Assembly (NCBI RefSeq): GCF_039522365.1
Contig: NZ_BAAADJ010000023.1
Span: 222,414-286,413, forward strand
Reading direction: 5' to 3'
DNA: 64,000 nucleotides
DNA from: Bacillus carboniphilus
GTDB lineage: Bacteria; Bacillota; Bacilli; Bacillales; JC228
Part shown: positions 8,615 through 17,077 of the stretch, one piece after another
Layout of the letters: each line of letters starts with the position of its first letter
Numbering within the stretch: the first letter of the stretch is position 1
Position numbers and translations under genes: made by a program
Notes under the pieces: model-generated
What the model was told of the DNA's origin: nothing
The model's input: the letters and a program-made list of their open reading frames with translations, nothing else
Database searches by the model: none

Positions 8615-9754
8615 TCAGGTGTTGTTTTTTTGAACAATTTCTATAATGGCTGTAGAAAGCTTTTCAACTTCAGTTTGTGTAGTTTGAGCACCCATGGATA
8701 CTCGTACTAGACCTTTAGCAATCGTCTCATTATATTGGCAAGCTAAAACAGTTGGAGAAGGGGCCTGCTTTCCAATATGGCAAGCACTTCCCGATGACAC
8801 AGCCAATCCTCTTTGATTTAATTCCAATAACACATATTGTCCTTCTAAACCTTTAATTCGAAATGAAAAAATGGAAGGAAGCTGGCACTTCTGATCCGAG
8901 CTACCGAATATCTGAATGGATTCCTTTACTTTTTCAAGTTCTGATTCTAAGTAATGTCTATATGTTATAAAAGTATCTTGTAATGTTAATCGTTGTTCTT
9001 TCCACAGGGCGGCTGCTTGAGTGAAGCTAGCAACCGCAGGCAGGTTTACCGTTCCGGGTCTCAATCCTTTTTCGTGGACGGTACCTGGAATAAGCGGTTT
9101 TACCTGGTAACGGTCTGCTATATATAAGGCACCGATCCCTTTAGGACCATTGATTTTATGACTGGAGATACTTACAGAATCTACATATGGAATTATTTCA
9201 GCTATATCTAGTTTACCAAATGATTGAACACAATCACTATGTAAACGAATCTCTCTATCTTTTAGAAGGTCATGAATTTCCTGTAAAGGTTGAATGGTTC
9301 CAATCTCTGAATTAACGTGTTGAACAATGACGAGACCGGTCTCGGGTTTAATCTGTTTCTGTAACTCACAAACATCAACAATTCCATCAGTTGTAAAAGG
9401 AATTTCAGTAACAGTATACCCATGTCTTTCTAGCATGGGAAGGTTATTCTTTATAGAGGAATGTTCACCGCCTGTTGAAATAATGTGTGTTTGGTCTTTC
9501 TTTAAAGTTTGTATTAGTACTTGTAAGGCAAGATCATTCGATTCACTTCCACCACTAGTAAAATAAATCGTGTTGTCAGGTACCTGTAATAGATTTGCGA
9601 GTGTCCTTCTGCAATGTTCTAATAATTCCTTAGATTTATGTCCCACATCATGTAGGGATTCCGTATTTCCATAATAACTTTTTGATACTTCTACCCATAT
9701 GTCAATCGCTTCTTGAAACATAGGACTTGTTGCAGCGTAATCAAAATAGATCAA
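8615..9754 (-). CDS. nifS: NifS-like cysteine desulfurase of the NAD locus
   Basis: This is a PLP-dependent cysteine desulfurase of the group whose B. subtilis member matures the [4Fe-4S] cluster of NadA. The PLP lysine is in SSHKINGPKG (about K200) and the active-site cysteine in SSGSACHIG (about C325), counting from the preferred start. I choose TTG 9754, because GGGGAGAG stands 5 nt upstream and the product then begins MIYFDYAATSP; the ATG at 9769 belongs to that ribosome binding site region. It is divergent from nadBCA across a shared operator and is followed by niaR. Its role is assembly of quinolinate synthase rather than nitrogen fixation. Confidence 0.95.
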   Translation of the reverse strand: MIYFDYAATSPMFQEAIDIWVEVSKSYYGNTESLHDVGHKSKELLEHCRRTLANLLQVPDNTIYFTSGGSESNDLALQVLIQTLKKDQTHIISTGGEHSSIKNNLPMLERHGYTVTEIPFTTDGIVDVCELQKQIKPETGLVIVQHVNSEIGTIQPLQEIHDLLKDREIRLHSDCVQSFGKLDIAEIIPYVDSVSISSHKINGPKGIGALYIADRYQVKPLIPGTVHEKGLRPGTVNLPAVASFTQAAALWKEQRLTLQDTFITYRHYLESELEKVKESIQIFGSSDQKCQLPSIFSFRIKGLEGQYVLLELNQRGLAVSSGSACHIGKQAPSPTVLACQYNETIAKGLVRVSMGAQTTQTEVEKLSTAIIEIVQKNNT

Positions 9755-9821
9755 TTCAGCTCTCCCCATTCCCTGAATTCTTTCAAAAAAAATATGTTGC
9801 CTTTACTTTAAGTTTATGTAA

Positions 9822-9843
9822 ACATAGGTGTCAAGACATATGT
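9822..9843. promoter_or_regulatory. Candidate NiaR operator between nifS and nadB
   Basis: ACATAGGTGTC and GACATATGT form an imperfect palindrome around AA (ACATAGGTGTCaaGACATATGT) in the 120-bp divergent promoter region. The GGTGTC/GACA core resembles the operators described for NiaR in Bacillus. A single site here could repress both arms. The assignment is by motif memory and context. Confidence 0.65.
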
Positions 9844-9876
9844 TAAAACAACATAAAAAGAAATGAGTGAGTAATC

Positions 9877-11439
9877 TTGGAGAAAGCTGACGTTATCATA
9901 GTCGGAAGTGGTATTTCCGCTTTACAGTTAGCTACACAATTACAAGGTACAATGAAAGTACTCATGATTACAAAAGGTCGCTTTCGAGATTCAAATACGA
10001 ATCGGGCTCAAGGTGGTATTGCTGCAGCCCTTCATCCAAATGATCATATTCATTTACACACGGAGGATACTCTTCAGGCAAGTGTACAATTTGCAGATAG
10101 GGATATCGTTCAAGATGTTGTAAGTGAAGGAAAGCAGTTGATGGAGCAATTATTACAACAAGGATTCCCTTTTGATACCAATACAAAGGGACAATTACAT
10201 TTTGGAATGGAAGGGGCACATCAACGAAGTAGAATTCTACATTCTAATGGAGATCAAACAGGTAAAGCGTTTGTTAGCTATTTACTCCAGCAGCTTCGCT
10301 CAAATGTTACGATCAGGGAAAATGAAATGGTTTTTGAGGTCATTCAAAATGAACTAGGGGAATGTATTGGAGTTAAATCAAAGAATAAACAGCAACGAAC
10401 GAATGTGTATATAGCACCTTATGTAGTATTAGCAACGGGTGGTTGTAGCGCTATTTATAACCCAACATCCAATTATGAAGGAGCAGTTGGGGATGGATTA
10501 TATGTGGCATGGAGAGCAGGAGCAAGACTGGTAAATTGTGAATTTATTCAGTTCCATCCTACAATATTGAATGTGAAAAATTTCACAAGTTTTCTTATAT
10601 CTGAGGCTGTTCGAGGGGAAGGAGGAGTCCTTACTCTGAAGGATTGCATACCTTTAATGGAAACGCTTCATCCTATGAAAGACTTGGCTCCAAGACACAT
10701 TGTAGCTGAAGCTATTTTCAATGCTGGAGAAGTATATCTAGATATTAACAATATACAAAACTTTAAAACAAGGTTTCCATCCATTACTGCAGCTTGTGAA
10801 GAAAGGGGAATATCTATTGAATTAGGTAAAATCCCTGTTCAACCAGGTGCTCATTTCTTAATGGGTGGTGTTGAAACAGACTCATTTGGCAGAACAAATA
10901 TTAAAGGCTTACTTGCAATTGGAGAGTTAGCCTATACAGGGCTGCACGGGTCAAACCGTTTAGCAAGTAATTCTCTATTGGAAGGACTTGTAATGGGAAA
11001 GCGAGCAGCTGAAGTCATTCAACAAGGAACTGAATGTTCGAAACAGCTTACCCCTAGTCAGGGCTGGGATCGTATTCAACCATTCGTACCCTTGTGTTTG
11101 CCAACACCCAAACAAATAAAAGATAACATGATGAAGTATGTAGGTGTAAAACGTTCTGAGTATTCATTAACGAAGATGCTGCAGTGGTTAGAATCCTTTT
11201 CTATAGACTTCTCAACTACGAATCTAGGACATTATTCATTTAAAGATATTGAAACAATCTACATGCTCTTTTCTGCAGGAGTAGTTACGAAGTCTGCCTT
11301 ATTAAGAAAAGAGAGTAGAGGTGCACATATTCGTAGTGATTACCCAGATGAAAGTACGGATTGGTTATATAGGAAAATCATTTTTGAAGGAAATCAAGTG
11401 AAAGTGGGGTTGAGGAAGGATGAATTTGTTGTTAGTTAG
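9877..11439 (+). CDS. nadB: L-aspartate oxidase
   Basis: This flavoprotein oxidises L-aspartate to iminoaspartate, the first step of de novo NAD synthesis. The dinucleotide-binding VGSGISALQLA lies near residues 9-19 and NRAQGGIAAAL near 42-52. The succinate dehydrogenase/fumarate reductase-like capping domain has EFIQFHPT and RGEGG motifs. The tail carries the family's helical C-terminal domain. It has 520 residues against about 530 in B. subtilis. The start is TTG 9877; its ribosome binding site (GAGTGAG) is weak, so the start is less certain than the gene. It is the first gene of nadBCA, and nadC overlaps its end by 20 bases. Confidence 0.96.
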   Translation: MEKADVIIVGSGISALQLATQLQGTMKVLMITKGRFRDSNTNRAQGGIAAALHPNDHIHLHTEDTLQASVQFADRDIVQDVVSEGKQLMEQLLQQGFPFDTNTKGQLHFGMEGAHQRSRILHSNGDQTGKAFVSYLLQQLRSNVTIRENEMVFEVIQNELGECIGVKSKNKQQRTNVYIAPYVVLATGGCSAIYNPTSNYEGAVGDGLYVAWRAGARLVNCEFIQFHPTILNVKNFTSFLISEAVRGEGGVLTLKDCIPLMETLHPMKDLAPRHIVAEAIFNAGEVYLDINNIQNFKTRFPSITAACEERGISIELGKIPVQPGAHFLMGGVETDSFGRTNIKGLLAIGELAYTGLHGSNRLASNSLLEGLVMGKRAAEVIQQGTECSKQLTPSQGWDRIQPFVPLCLPTPKQIKDNMMKYVGVKRSEYSLTKMLQWLESFSIDFSTTNLGHYSFKDIETIYMLFSAGVVTKSALLRKESRGAHIRSDYPDESTDWLYRKIIFEGNQVKVGLRKDEFVVS

Positions 11440-12277
11440 AAAGAAACTAGAAGAATTTTTTATGGAGGATTGGGGTGACTATGATTTAACAACTGAATCT
11501 ATCTTTTCAGAAAGTGACCAAGGTACATTCACAATTTTAGCCAAGCAAGATGGTGTTTTTGCAGGTTCCATAATTATCGAAGAAGGATATAAGATGCTCC
11601 AAAAAGACTGTGAAATCACTTGTTTTAAACAAGATGGTAATCTAGTAAAAAAGGGAGAAATCATTGCAGAAGTATCAGGTAGATTGCAGTCCCTTTTAAC
11701 AGGTGAAAGGGTTATTCTGAATCTGATTCAAAGAATGTCTGGCATTGCAACTATTACGAGAGAGGCTGTAAGTAAAGTGGAAGGAAGTCAGACCAGAATA
11801 TGTGATACACGAAAGACTACACCTGGTTTACGAATCTTTGAAAAATATGCGGTTCGTTGTGGTGGTGGCTTCAACCATAGAAATGGATTATACGATAGTG
11901 TTCTTATTAAAGACAACCATATTGAGGCTTCTGGCTCCATTACCAATGCCATTCAAAAAGTAAAGATGAGAGTCGGTCATACAGTTAAAATTGAAGTGGA
12001 AATCGAGTCTGAACAGCAACTTCATGAGGCCATTCGAAATCATGCAGATATCATTATGTTCGATAATCTTCCACCTGCTGAGATTAAGAAATGGGTGAAG
12101 TATGTTCCTGATCATATTGTTACGGAAGCAAGTGGAGGCATAACTCTCGATCGATTGAAAGACTATGCTGAAACAGGTATCCAGTATATATCTCTCGGCT
12201 ACTTAACCCATTCAGCTCCATCATTAGATTTTAGTATGAATGTGAAGCAGGGAAGTAAAGGAGGAATATTAGTATGA
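11420..12277 (+). CDS. nadC: Nicotinate-nucleotide pyrophosphorylase (quinolinate phosphoribosyltransferase)
   Basis: NadC converts quinolinate and PRPP to nicotinate mononucleotide, releasing CO2. Diagnostic motifs are [23 protein letters not shown] and IKDNHI in the alpha/beta barrel (residues about 115-285). The N-terminal open-faced sandwich spans 1-110. ATG 11420 directly abuts GAGGAAGG; the in-frame TTGs at 11426 and 11429 have better spacing and are alternative starts. It overlaps nadB by 20 bases and nadA by 4, indicating tight coupling. Confidence 0.96.
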   Translation: MNLLLVRKKLEEFFMEDWGDYDLTTESIFSESDQGTFTILAKQDGVFAGSIIIEEGYKMLQKDCEITCFKQDGNLVKKGEIIAEVSGRLQSLLTGERVILNLIQRMSGIATITREAVSKVEGSQTRICDTRKTTPGLRIFEKYAVRCGGGFNHRNGLYDSVLIKDNHIEASGSITNAIQKVKMRVGHTVKIEVEIESEQQLHEAIRNHADIIMFDNLPPAEIKKWVKYVPDHIVTEASGGITLDRLKDYAETGIQYISLGYLTHSAPSLDFSMNVKQGSKGGILV

Positions 12278-13377
12278 CGATTTTAGATATGATGAGTATA
12301 AGTACGCAAATTCCTGAATTTTACCGGCAAGCTACCGAGGAGGAATTGATTTCTAGAATTAAAGAAGCCAAATTAAAGCTGGGAATGAAAGTCATGATCC
12401 CAGGGCATCATTATCAGCGAGAAGAAGTGATTCAATTTGCTGATGTAACTGGAGATTCTCTACAGTTAGCCCAGGTAGCTGCAGCTAATAAAGAAGCAGA
12501 GTATATTGTCTTCTGTGGGGTTCATTTTATGGCGGAAACGGCCGATATTTTAACAACAAGTGAGCAAAAAGTAATCTTACCGGATATGCGGGCAGGATGT
12601 TCTATGGCAGACATGGCAGACGATAAGCAAACGAAAATAGCATGGGAGGTTTTAACTACCCTATTAGGAGAGGATATTTTACCTCTGACCTATGTGAATT
12701 CAACAGCCGCTATTAAATCATTTGTTGGCTATCACGGTGGCGCAACTGTAACATCTTCAAATGCGAAGAAGATGGTAAGCTGGGCACTTCAAGAGAGAAA
12801 AAGAATCTTGTTTTTACCGGATCAGCATCTTGGAAGAAATACAGCCTATGACTTAGGAGTACCACTTGAAAAGATGGCAGTGTGGGATCCCATTAAAGAA
12901 GAACTTCAATATGAGGGCGATTTGGAAGAGGTTGTAGTTATTCTTTGGAAGGGGCACTGTTCTGTTCATGAGAATTTCACCGTACAGAACATCCAATCAG
13001 TGAGAGAGAATCATCCAAAAATGAAGATTATTGTGCATCCAGAATGTCGATGGGAAGTGGTAAACCAATCCGATGTATCTGGTTCTACTAAAAAAATCAT
13101 TGAAACCATTGAGGCGGCAGAAGATGGGTCAGAGTGGGCTATTGGAACAGAGATGAACTTAGTAAAAAGGCTCATTAAGAATCACCCAACAAAACACATC
13201 ATTTCACTCAATCCTAATATGTGCCCATGCCTAACTATGAATAGAATAGATTTACCTCATCTAGCTTGGGCAATGGACTCTATCTTAAACAAAGAACCGA
13301 TCCATTTAATTGAAGTCAATGAAAAAGATAAATATTATGCAAGACTAGCACTTGAACGAATGCTTGCAAGAGCCTAA
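12274..13377 (+). CDS. nadA: Quinolinate synthase A ([4Fe-4S] enzyme)
   Basis: NadA condenses iminoaspartate with dihydroxyacetone phosphate to quinolinate. The oxygen-sensitive [4Fe-4S] cluster is expected on C109 ([10 protein letters not shown]), C229 (KGHCSVHE) and C317 or C319 (NPNMCPC), closely matching the positions known in B. subtilis. It has 367 residues, usual for the long NadA type. AAAGGAGG (12257-12264) precedes ATG 12274, which overlaps the nadC stop. Last gene of the operon; the following terminator stem starts at its stop codon. The nearby nifS supplies sulfur for its cluster. Confidence 0.97.
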   Translation: MTILDMMSISTQIPEFYRQATEEELISRIKEAKLKLGMKVMIPGHHYQREEVIQFADVTGDSLQLAQVAAANKEAEYIVFCGVHFMAETADILTTSEQKVILPDMRAGCSMADMADDKQTKIAWEVLTTLLGEDILPLTYVNSTAAIKSFVGYHGGATVTSSNAKKMVSWALQERKRILFLPDQHLGRNTAYDLGVPLEKMAVWDPIKEELQYEGDLEEVVVILWKGHCSVHENFTVQNIQSVRENHPKMKIIVHPECRWEVVNQSDVSGSTKKIIETIEAAEDGSEWAIGTEMNLVKRLIKNHPTKHIISLNPNMCPCLTMNRIDLPHLAWAMDSILNKEPIHLIEVNEKDKYYARLALERMLARA

Positions 13378-13401
13378 ACCGCTATATTTAGCGGTTTTTT
13401 T
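13376..13401 (+). terminator. Rho-independent terminator after nadA
   Basis: AAACCGCTA (13376-13384) pairs with TAGCGGTTT (13389-13397) and runs into T residues. The stem overlaps the nadA stop codon. Confidence 0.9.
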
Positions 13402-13574
13402 GTTTGGAAGGCTTGCTTTTCATAGGGATCAAATCGGTCATTTTATTTACACATTAGACAAGAATCCTTCATAAATATGAAATCGAATAGACTCTTAATT
13501 TGTTAGAAGGCACATAATTTTGTTATTCATTTCATATTTTTTTCTGAGGATGATTAGCAATTTGCCTAGAGTCA

Positions 13575-13583
13575 CATACACTA
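13575..13583 (+). promoter_or_regulatory. Possible sporulation sigma-E/sigma-K -10 element for safA
   Basis: CATACACTA fits the sigma-E -10 (CATACACT) and the sigma-K -10 (CATAnnnTA), 33 bases before the safA start. B. subtilis safA uses mother-cell sigma factors. I could not place a convincing -35, so this is tentative. Confidence 0.35.
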
Positions 13584-13615
13584 TATGGACGAATGCCTGA
13601 CAGGAGGGAAATAGA

Positions 13616-15205
13616 TTGAAGATTCACATTGTCCAAAAAGGGGATACTCTTTGGAAAATCGCGAAAAAGTATGGCGTGAATTTCGAAGAGTTAAAGAAAA
13701 TGAATGCCCAGCTATCAAACCCCGATATGATAATGCCGGGCATGAAAGTTAAAGTACCTGACTCTGGCGGAACGGTAAAAAAAGAAGCTATTGCTCCTAA
13801 AGTAAAAGAAATGCCTAAAAAAGAGCATCCACTAGTGGAGCAAAAACCAATTACTCAACCAATCAAAGAAGCCCCGGTAAAAGAAAAAGTTAAAGGTGTA
13901 CAATTTACTCCAAAAATGCCACAACCAGTTGTTCCTGAGATTGATATCAATAACTATTATATGATGAACATGGCGAACATGTCCGTCACTCAAAAAGAAA
14001 TGCCTAAAGTTCCGCCAGCGCCTAAACCGGTATTACCTAAAAAAGAAGCGCCTAAGCAAGTACAACCTAAAAAAGAAGTACCTAAGCCAGTGCAACCTAA
14101 GCAGGTCCTACCTAAAAAGGAACAAGTTGCTCCTCTTGTTGAGCCGGAATCACCAGAATCACCGCCAATGGTAGCACCAGCTGAAGAATACTGTGTACCA
14201 ATTTCACCGGTATTACCAGGCTCAGGGCTGTGCCCACCACCACCATGTCCTCCGGGAATGTTACCTGGAATGCACCCAGGAATGCACCCAGGAATGCACC
14301 CAGGAATGCATGGATATGGACCGCATGGGATGCCTGCACCATTTGAGCCTCAAGTACAAGGTGTGCAAGCACCTGGATACCCAGCATACTCAATGCCACC
14401 AATGCAACAAGGAATGGATTGGGATGAGTCCTCTTCATTTCCAATGCAGTATGGACAAAAGCCACTTATGCCTGGCCAAGTGATGGGAGTTGAAGATGAT
14501 ATGGGTGATGATTATATGCCATACATGCAACAACCGATGATGCAACAACCAATGATGCAACAGCCGATGATGCAACAGCCAATGATGCAACAGCCAATGA
14601 TGCAGCAACCGATGGCGCAGCAACCAATGATGCAACAGCCGATGATGCAGCAACCAATGGCGCAAGAACCTTTTGCACAGCAACCGACTCAAGCAGAGCC
14701 TGTTATGCAACCTTATGGGCAACCATCAATGGTTTCGCCAGCTATGCAACAACCAATGATGCCATATGGCGGACCGGGATTCGGCCCTGGATTCAGCCCT
14801 GGATTCGGTCCTGGCCCTGGCCCTGGATTCGGCCCTGGATTCGGCCCTGGCCCATGCTATCCAGTCTCACCTGTAATGCCAGGACCAGGATTTGGTGGGA
14901 TGCCAATGGGTCCGATGGGAGGGCCTGGATATCCAATGCAATCTCCACAAGTACAAGGAATGTACATGGATGATGAATCGCCAGAAGGATTTAACCAAAT
15001 GCCATATGGCCAAATGCCGCAGGTTCAAGGAATGCAGGATGACTGCGGATGTGGAGGACCTTCAATGCCTCAAATGATGCCAAATGGTTACCCTACCCCA
15101 TACTATCCTCAACCAGATGTTTCACCATTTGGAGGTCAAACATCTCCTTATGGGCCGAACCCATATGGTCCTGGGGTCATGCCAAATAATAATGGCCAAG
15201 AGTAA
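13616..15205 (+). CDS. safA: Spore coat assembly protein SafA (LysM, repeat-rich)
   Basis: SafA is the morphogenetic protein that organises the inner coat at the cortex interface. Residues 1-48 are one LysM domain (HIVQKGDTLWKIAKKYGV), which targets it to peptidoglycan. A Lys/Pro-rich linker (about 50-195) contains repeated PKKE units. The rest is low complexity: an MHPG run (about residue 220), about nine MQQPM units (about 303-350), GFGP repeats (about 387-415) and a Pro/Met/Gly/Tyr-rich tail. Its 529 residues exceed the B. subtilis protein (387) mainly through these repeats. The start is TTG 13616, 7 nt after AGGAGGG. Repeat copy number is likely to vary between strains. The tail partly overlaps the next gene. 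Confidence 0.93.
   Translation: MKIHIVQKGDTLWKIAKKYGVNFEELKKMNAQLSNPDMIMPGMKVKVPDSGGTVKKEAIAPKVKEMPKKEHPLVEQKPITQPIKEAPVKEKVKGVQFTPKMPQPVVPEIDINNYYMMNMANMSVTQKEMPKVPPAPKPVLPKKEAPKQVQPKKEVPKPVQPKQVLPKKEQVAPLVEPESPESPPMVAPAEEYCVPISPVLPGSGLCPPPPCPPGMLPGMHPGMHPGMHPGMHGYGPHGMPAPFEPQVQGVQAPGYPAYSMPPMQQGMDWDESSSFPMQYGQKPLMPGQVMGVEDDMGDDYMPYMQQPMMQQPMMQQPMMQQPMMQQPMMQQPMAQQPMMQQPMMQQPMAQEPFAQQPTQAEPVMQPYGQPSMVSPAMQQPMMPYGGPGFGPGFSPGFGPGPGPGFGPGFGPGPCYPVSPVMPGPGFGGMPMGPMGGPGYPMQSPQVQGMYMDDESPEGFNQMPYGQMPQVQGMQDDCGCGGPSMPQMMPNGYPTPYYPQPDVSPFGGQTSPYGPNPYGPGVMPNNNGQE
14267..14310 (+). repeat. 12-bp tandem repeat inside safA (MHPG units)
   Basis: GGAATGCACCCA is repeated at 14267, 14279 and 14291, followed by a partial copy. 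Each unit encodes GMHP. Confidence 0.9.
14525..14668 (+). repeat. 15-bp tandem repeat inside safA (MQQPM units)
   Basis: About nine copies of an ATGATGCAACAACCG-like unit vary mostly at synonymous positions (CAA/CAG, CCG/CCA). Two copies have GCG for ATG, giving AQQP. The unit preserves the frame, so the array can change length without breaking SafA. Confidence 0.9.
14776..14852 (+). repeat. 12-bp/6-bp tandem repeat inside safA (GFGP units)
   Basis: Repeated GGATTCGGCCCT and shorter GGCCCT units encode GFGP and GP runs. The tract is markedly more GC-rich than its surroundings. Confidence 0.85.
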
Positions 15206-16175
15206 ACGCCTGTACAAGAAAGGAGACGATCACTATTCCCATCGTCTCCTTTCCTATTTTCAAACGAATATTGAAGATCCCATTGTTCGGCTCCAAACCA
15301 TAAGGGACCATATCTACAAGATTGAAACAAAAAATGAGAAGTATGTGGGGAAAGGTTTTTCCAATGCAGCTTCATTAAAGAAGCAAAAGTGGCTTACTGA
15401 AAAACTTCATCAATCAGGCTTTAGAAAAACATATCGTTTTTTAAAAGCGAAACCAGATGAAGGATTACAATTAGATGGAAAGTCATACGGTATATTAAAA
15501 TGGGTGGAACATCATAAGGAAAACTTCCAATATAACTCAATACAAAATTGTATAGAAGGAATTCTCCTTGTTCATGAGTTTCATTCAAAAAATAAGACAT
15601 TTTTGGAAGAAGGTAGTCATTATTTTCCAAGAAGTAAACCGTATGACAAGTGGGTTGATCGATATCAAAGGTTTCATGCTAATATACCCATTATTCGTTC
15701 CACTGTCTCTCCTTCAATTTTAAAGGAAATTAAAAAATGGGGGCGTGAGTCTCTTAAGAATATAAGTCGTTTACAACCGTATTCACCAGGAACAAAAGTT
15801 ATTCTTCATGGTGATGTTGCTCACCATAATTTTATACGTACAGCTGAGGGAGAATTGTACTTAATTGATTTTGACCTAGCTTCCATCGGACACCCAATCC
15901 ATGATTATCTACAATATGCGAATCGAATCCTCCCCTACCTACAATGGGACCTTAAAAAGCTCTCAGAGATCCCCATTCTTTCTGAACAGTTGAAGGACCC
16001 TTATTTTCTTTATTCACTTATGTATCCTACAGACATTTATAGAGAGTGGAACAGAGTTATTCAAAATAACCTTTTGCAAAGTAATAGATGGTTAAATATA
16101 TTATTTGATATGACCATTGAACAATTCGAAAAAAGACAAATTTTTTATGACACATTAAAAGTTATGGTAAAATAA
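15192..16175 (+). CDS. Phosphotransferase-fold protein (aminoglycoside phosphotransferase/CotS-like)
   Basis: The protein belongs to the APH/choline kinase-like fold, to which the spore coat-associated CotS and YutH proteins belong. From ATG 15192 it has 328 residues. The Brenner-type catalytic loop reads HGDVAHHN at residues 206-213, and the metal-binding DFD follows at 226-228 (LIDFDLASIGHP), so the kinase core residues are present. The substrate is unknown. It follows safA and overlaps its last 14 bases, which suggests a coat role, but it is also upstream of nadE. No strong ribosome binding site precedes ATG 15192, and the frame runs open further into safA, so the start is uncertain. B. 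subtilis has coxA here instead. Confidence 0.8.
   Translation: MAKSKRLYKKGDDHYSHRLLSYFQTNIEDPIVRLQTIRDHIYKIETKNEKYVGKGFSNAASLKKQKWLTEKLHQSGFRKTYRFLKAKPDEGLQLDGKSYGILKWVEHHKENFQYNSIQNCIEGILLVHEFHSKNKTFLEEGSHYFPRSKPYDKWVDRYQRFHANIPIIRSTVSPSILKEIKKWGRESLKNISRLQPYSPGTKVILHGDVAHHNFIRTAEGELYLIDFDLASIGHPIHDYLQYANRILPYLQWDLKKLSEIPILSEQLKDPYFLYSLMYPTDIYREWNRVIQNNLLQSNRWLNILFDMTIEQFEKRQIFYDTLKVMVK
15221..15250 (+). other. Stem-loop just after the safA stop
   Basis: AGGAGACGAT (15221-15230) pairs perfectly with ATCGTCTCCT (15241-15250) around a 10-nt loop, followed by TTCCTATTTT. It could act as a weak terminator for safA, yet it lies inside the coding region of the next gene. The left arm also looks like a ribosome binding site, but no suitable in-frame start follows it. 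Confidence 0.6.
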
Positions 16176-16203
16176 GTGAAAACTTTGTGAAAGGAAGAAC
16201 AAG

Positions 16204-16947
16204 ATGGAACAAAAGGTTAGTCACTTAGTATCCTGGCTACAGGAAAAAGTAAAAGAAGCAAAAGCAAATGGTGCCATTGTTGGTGTTAGTGGTGGAATTG
16301 ATTCTGCTGTGGTGGCTCATTTAATAAAAAGAGCATTTCCAGAACATTCATTAGGTCTCATAATGCCATGCAAAAGCAATCCAAAGGATCAAGAACACGC
16401 GCAAATGGTAATTGCTAGTTGTGGCATTGACTCTCACTTAATTGACTTAACTGAAACCCATAACGTATTATTCGGAGAAATGAAACGGAAATTAACCCAA
16501 GACGGTACTTGGAATGAAGAAAAAGCAAAGCTAGGAGACGCCAACACAAGAGCACGTCTTAGAATGACCACTTTATATGCGGTAGCTAATAACTATGGTT
16601 ACTTAGTGGTAGGAACAGACAATGCAGCTGAATGGCACACAGGCTATTTTACCAAGTACGGTGACGGTGGCGTTGACCTTGTTCCTCTTGTTCATTTAAC
16701 CAAAGGTGAAGTAAGAGAAATGGCTCGTTATCTTGGAGTGCCAGAGGAAGTCATTACGAAGGCTCCAAGTGCAGGATTGTGGGAAGGACAAACCGATGAG
16801 AATGAAATGGGTACCACTTACGATTTGATCGATGCTTACTTAAAAGGTGAAACTGTTCCTGAAAAAGATAGACTCATTATTGAAAAAATGCATGCTCAAT
16901 CAGAACATAAAAGAAGCCTTGCAGCAGCTCCACCTGAGTTCAAATAA
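16204..16947 (+). CDS. nadE: NH3-dependent NAD synthetase
   Basis: NadE amidates nicotinate adenine dinucleotide to NAD using ATP and ammonia. The ATP-pyrophosphatase loop SGGIDSA is at residues 29-35, and GTDNAAEWHTGYFTKYGDGG and APSAGLWEGQTDENEMG are the conserved substrate-binding segments. There is no glutaminase domain, so it is ammonia-dependent. At 247 residues it is the shorter form, unlike the ~272-residue NadE of B. subtilis, which is encoded elsewhere there. AAGGAAG precedes ATG 16204. Its place 2.8 kb after nadA brings the last step of the pathway near the first three; I see no NiaR-like site directly before it. Confidence 0.95.
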   Translation: MEQKVSHLVSWLQEKVKEAKANGAIVGVSGGIDSAVVAHLIKRAFPEHSLGLIMPCKSNPKDQEHAQMVIASCGIDSHLIDLTETHNVLFGEMKRKLTQDGTWNEEKAKLGDANTRARLRMTTLYAVANNYGYLVVGTDNAAEWHTGYFTKYGDGGVDLVPLVHLTKGEVREMARYLGVPEEVITKAPSAGLWEGQTDENEMGTTYDLIDAYLKGETVPEKDRLIIEKMHAQSEHKRSLAAAPPEFK

Positions 16948-17077
16948 AAACTTGTGACTCAAGCGCCTCTGCTTATCAAAAAAAATGGACTGAACTGACA
17001 GAATATAACTCCCTATTTGCTGAAAAGCTAAAAATAGCATGATAATCATGCAAGCTTCAGTAAAGGGGGTTTTTACA

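Noticed and set aside
8615..9754. Nitrogen-fixation nifS
   Set aside because: It is a cysteine desulfurase paired with niaR and nadBCA; no nitrogenase genes are present.
14112..14722. Antisense and out-of-frame ORFs inside safA
   Set aside because: They are produced by the short tandem repeats; their products are simple repeats such as WLLHHR.
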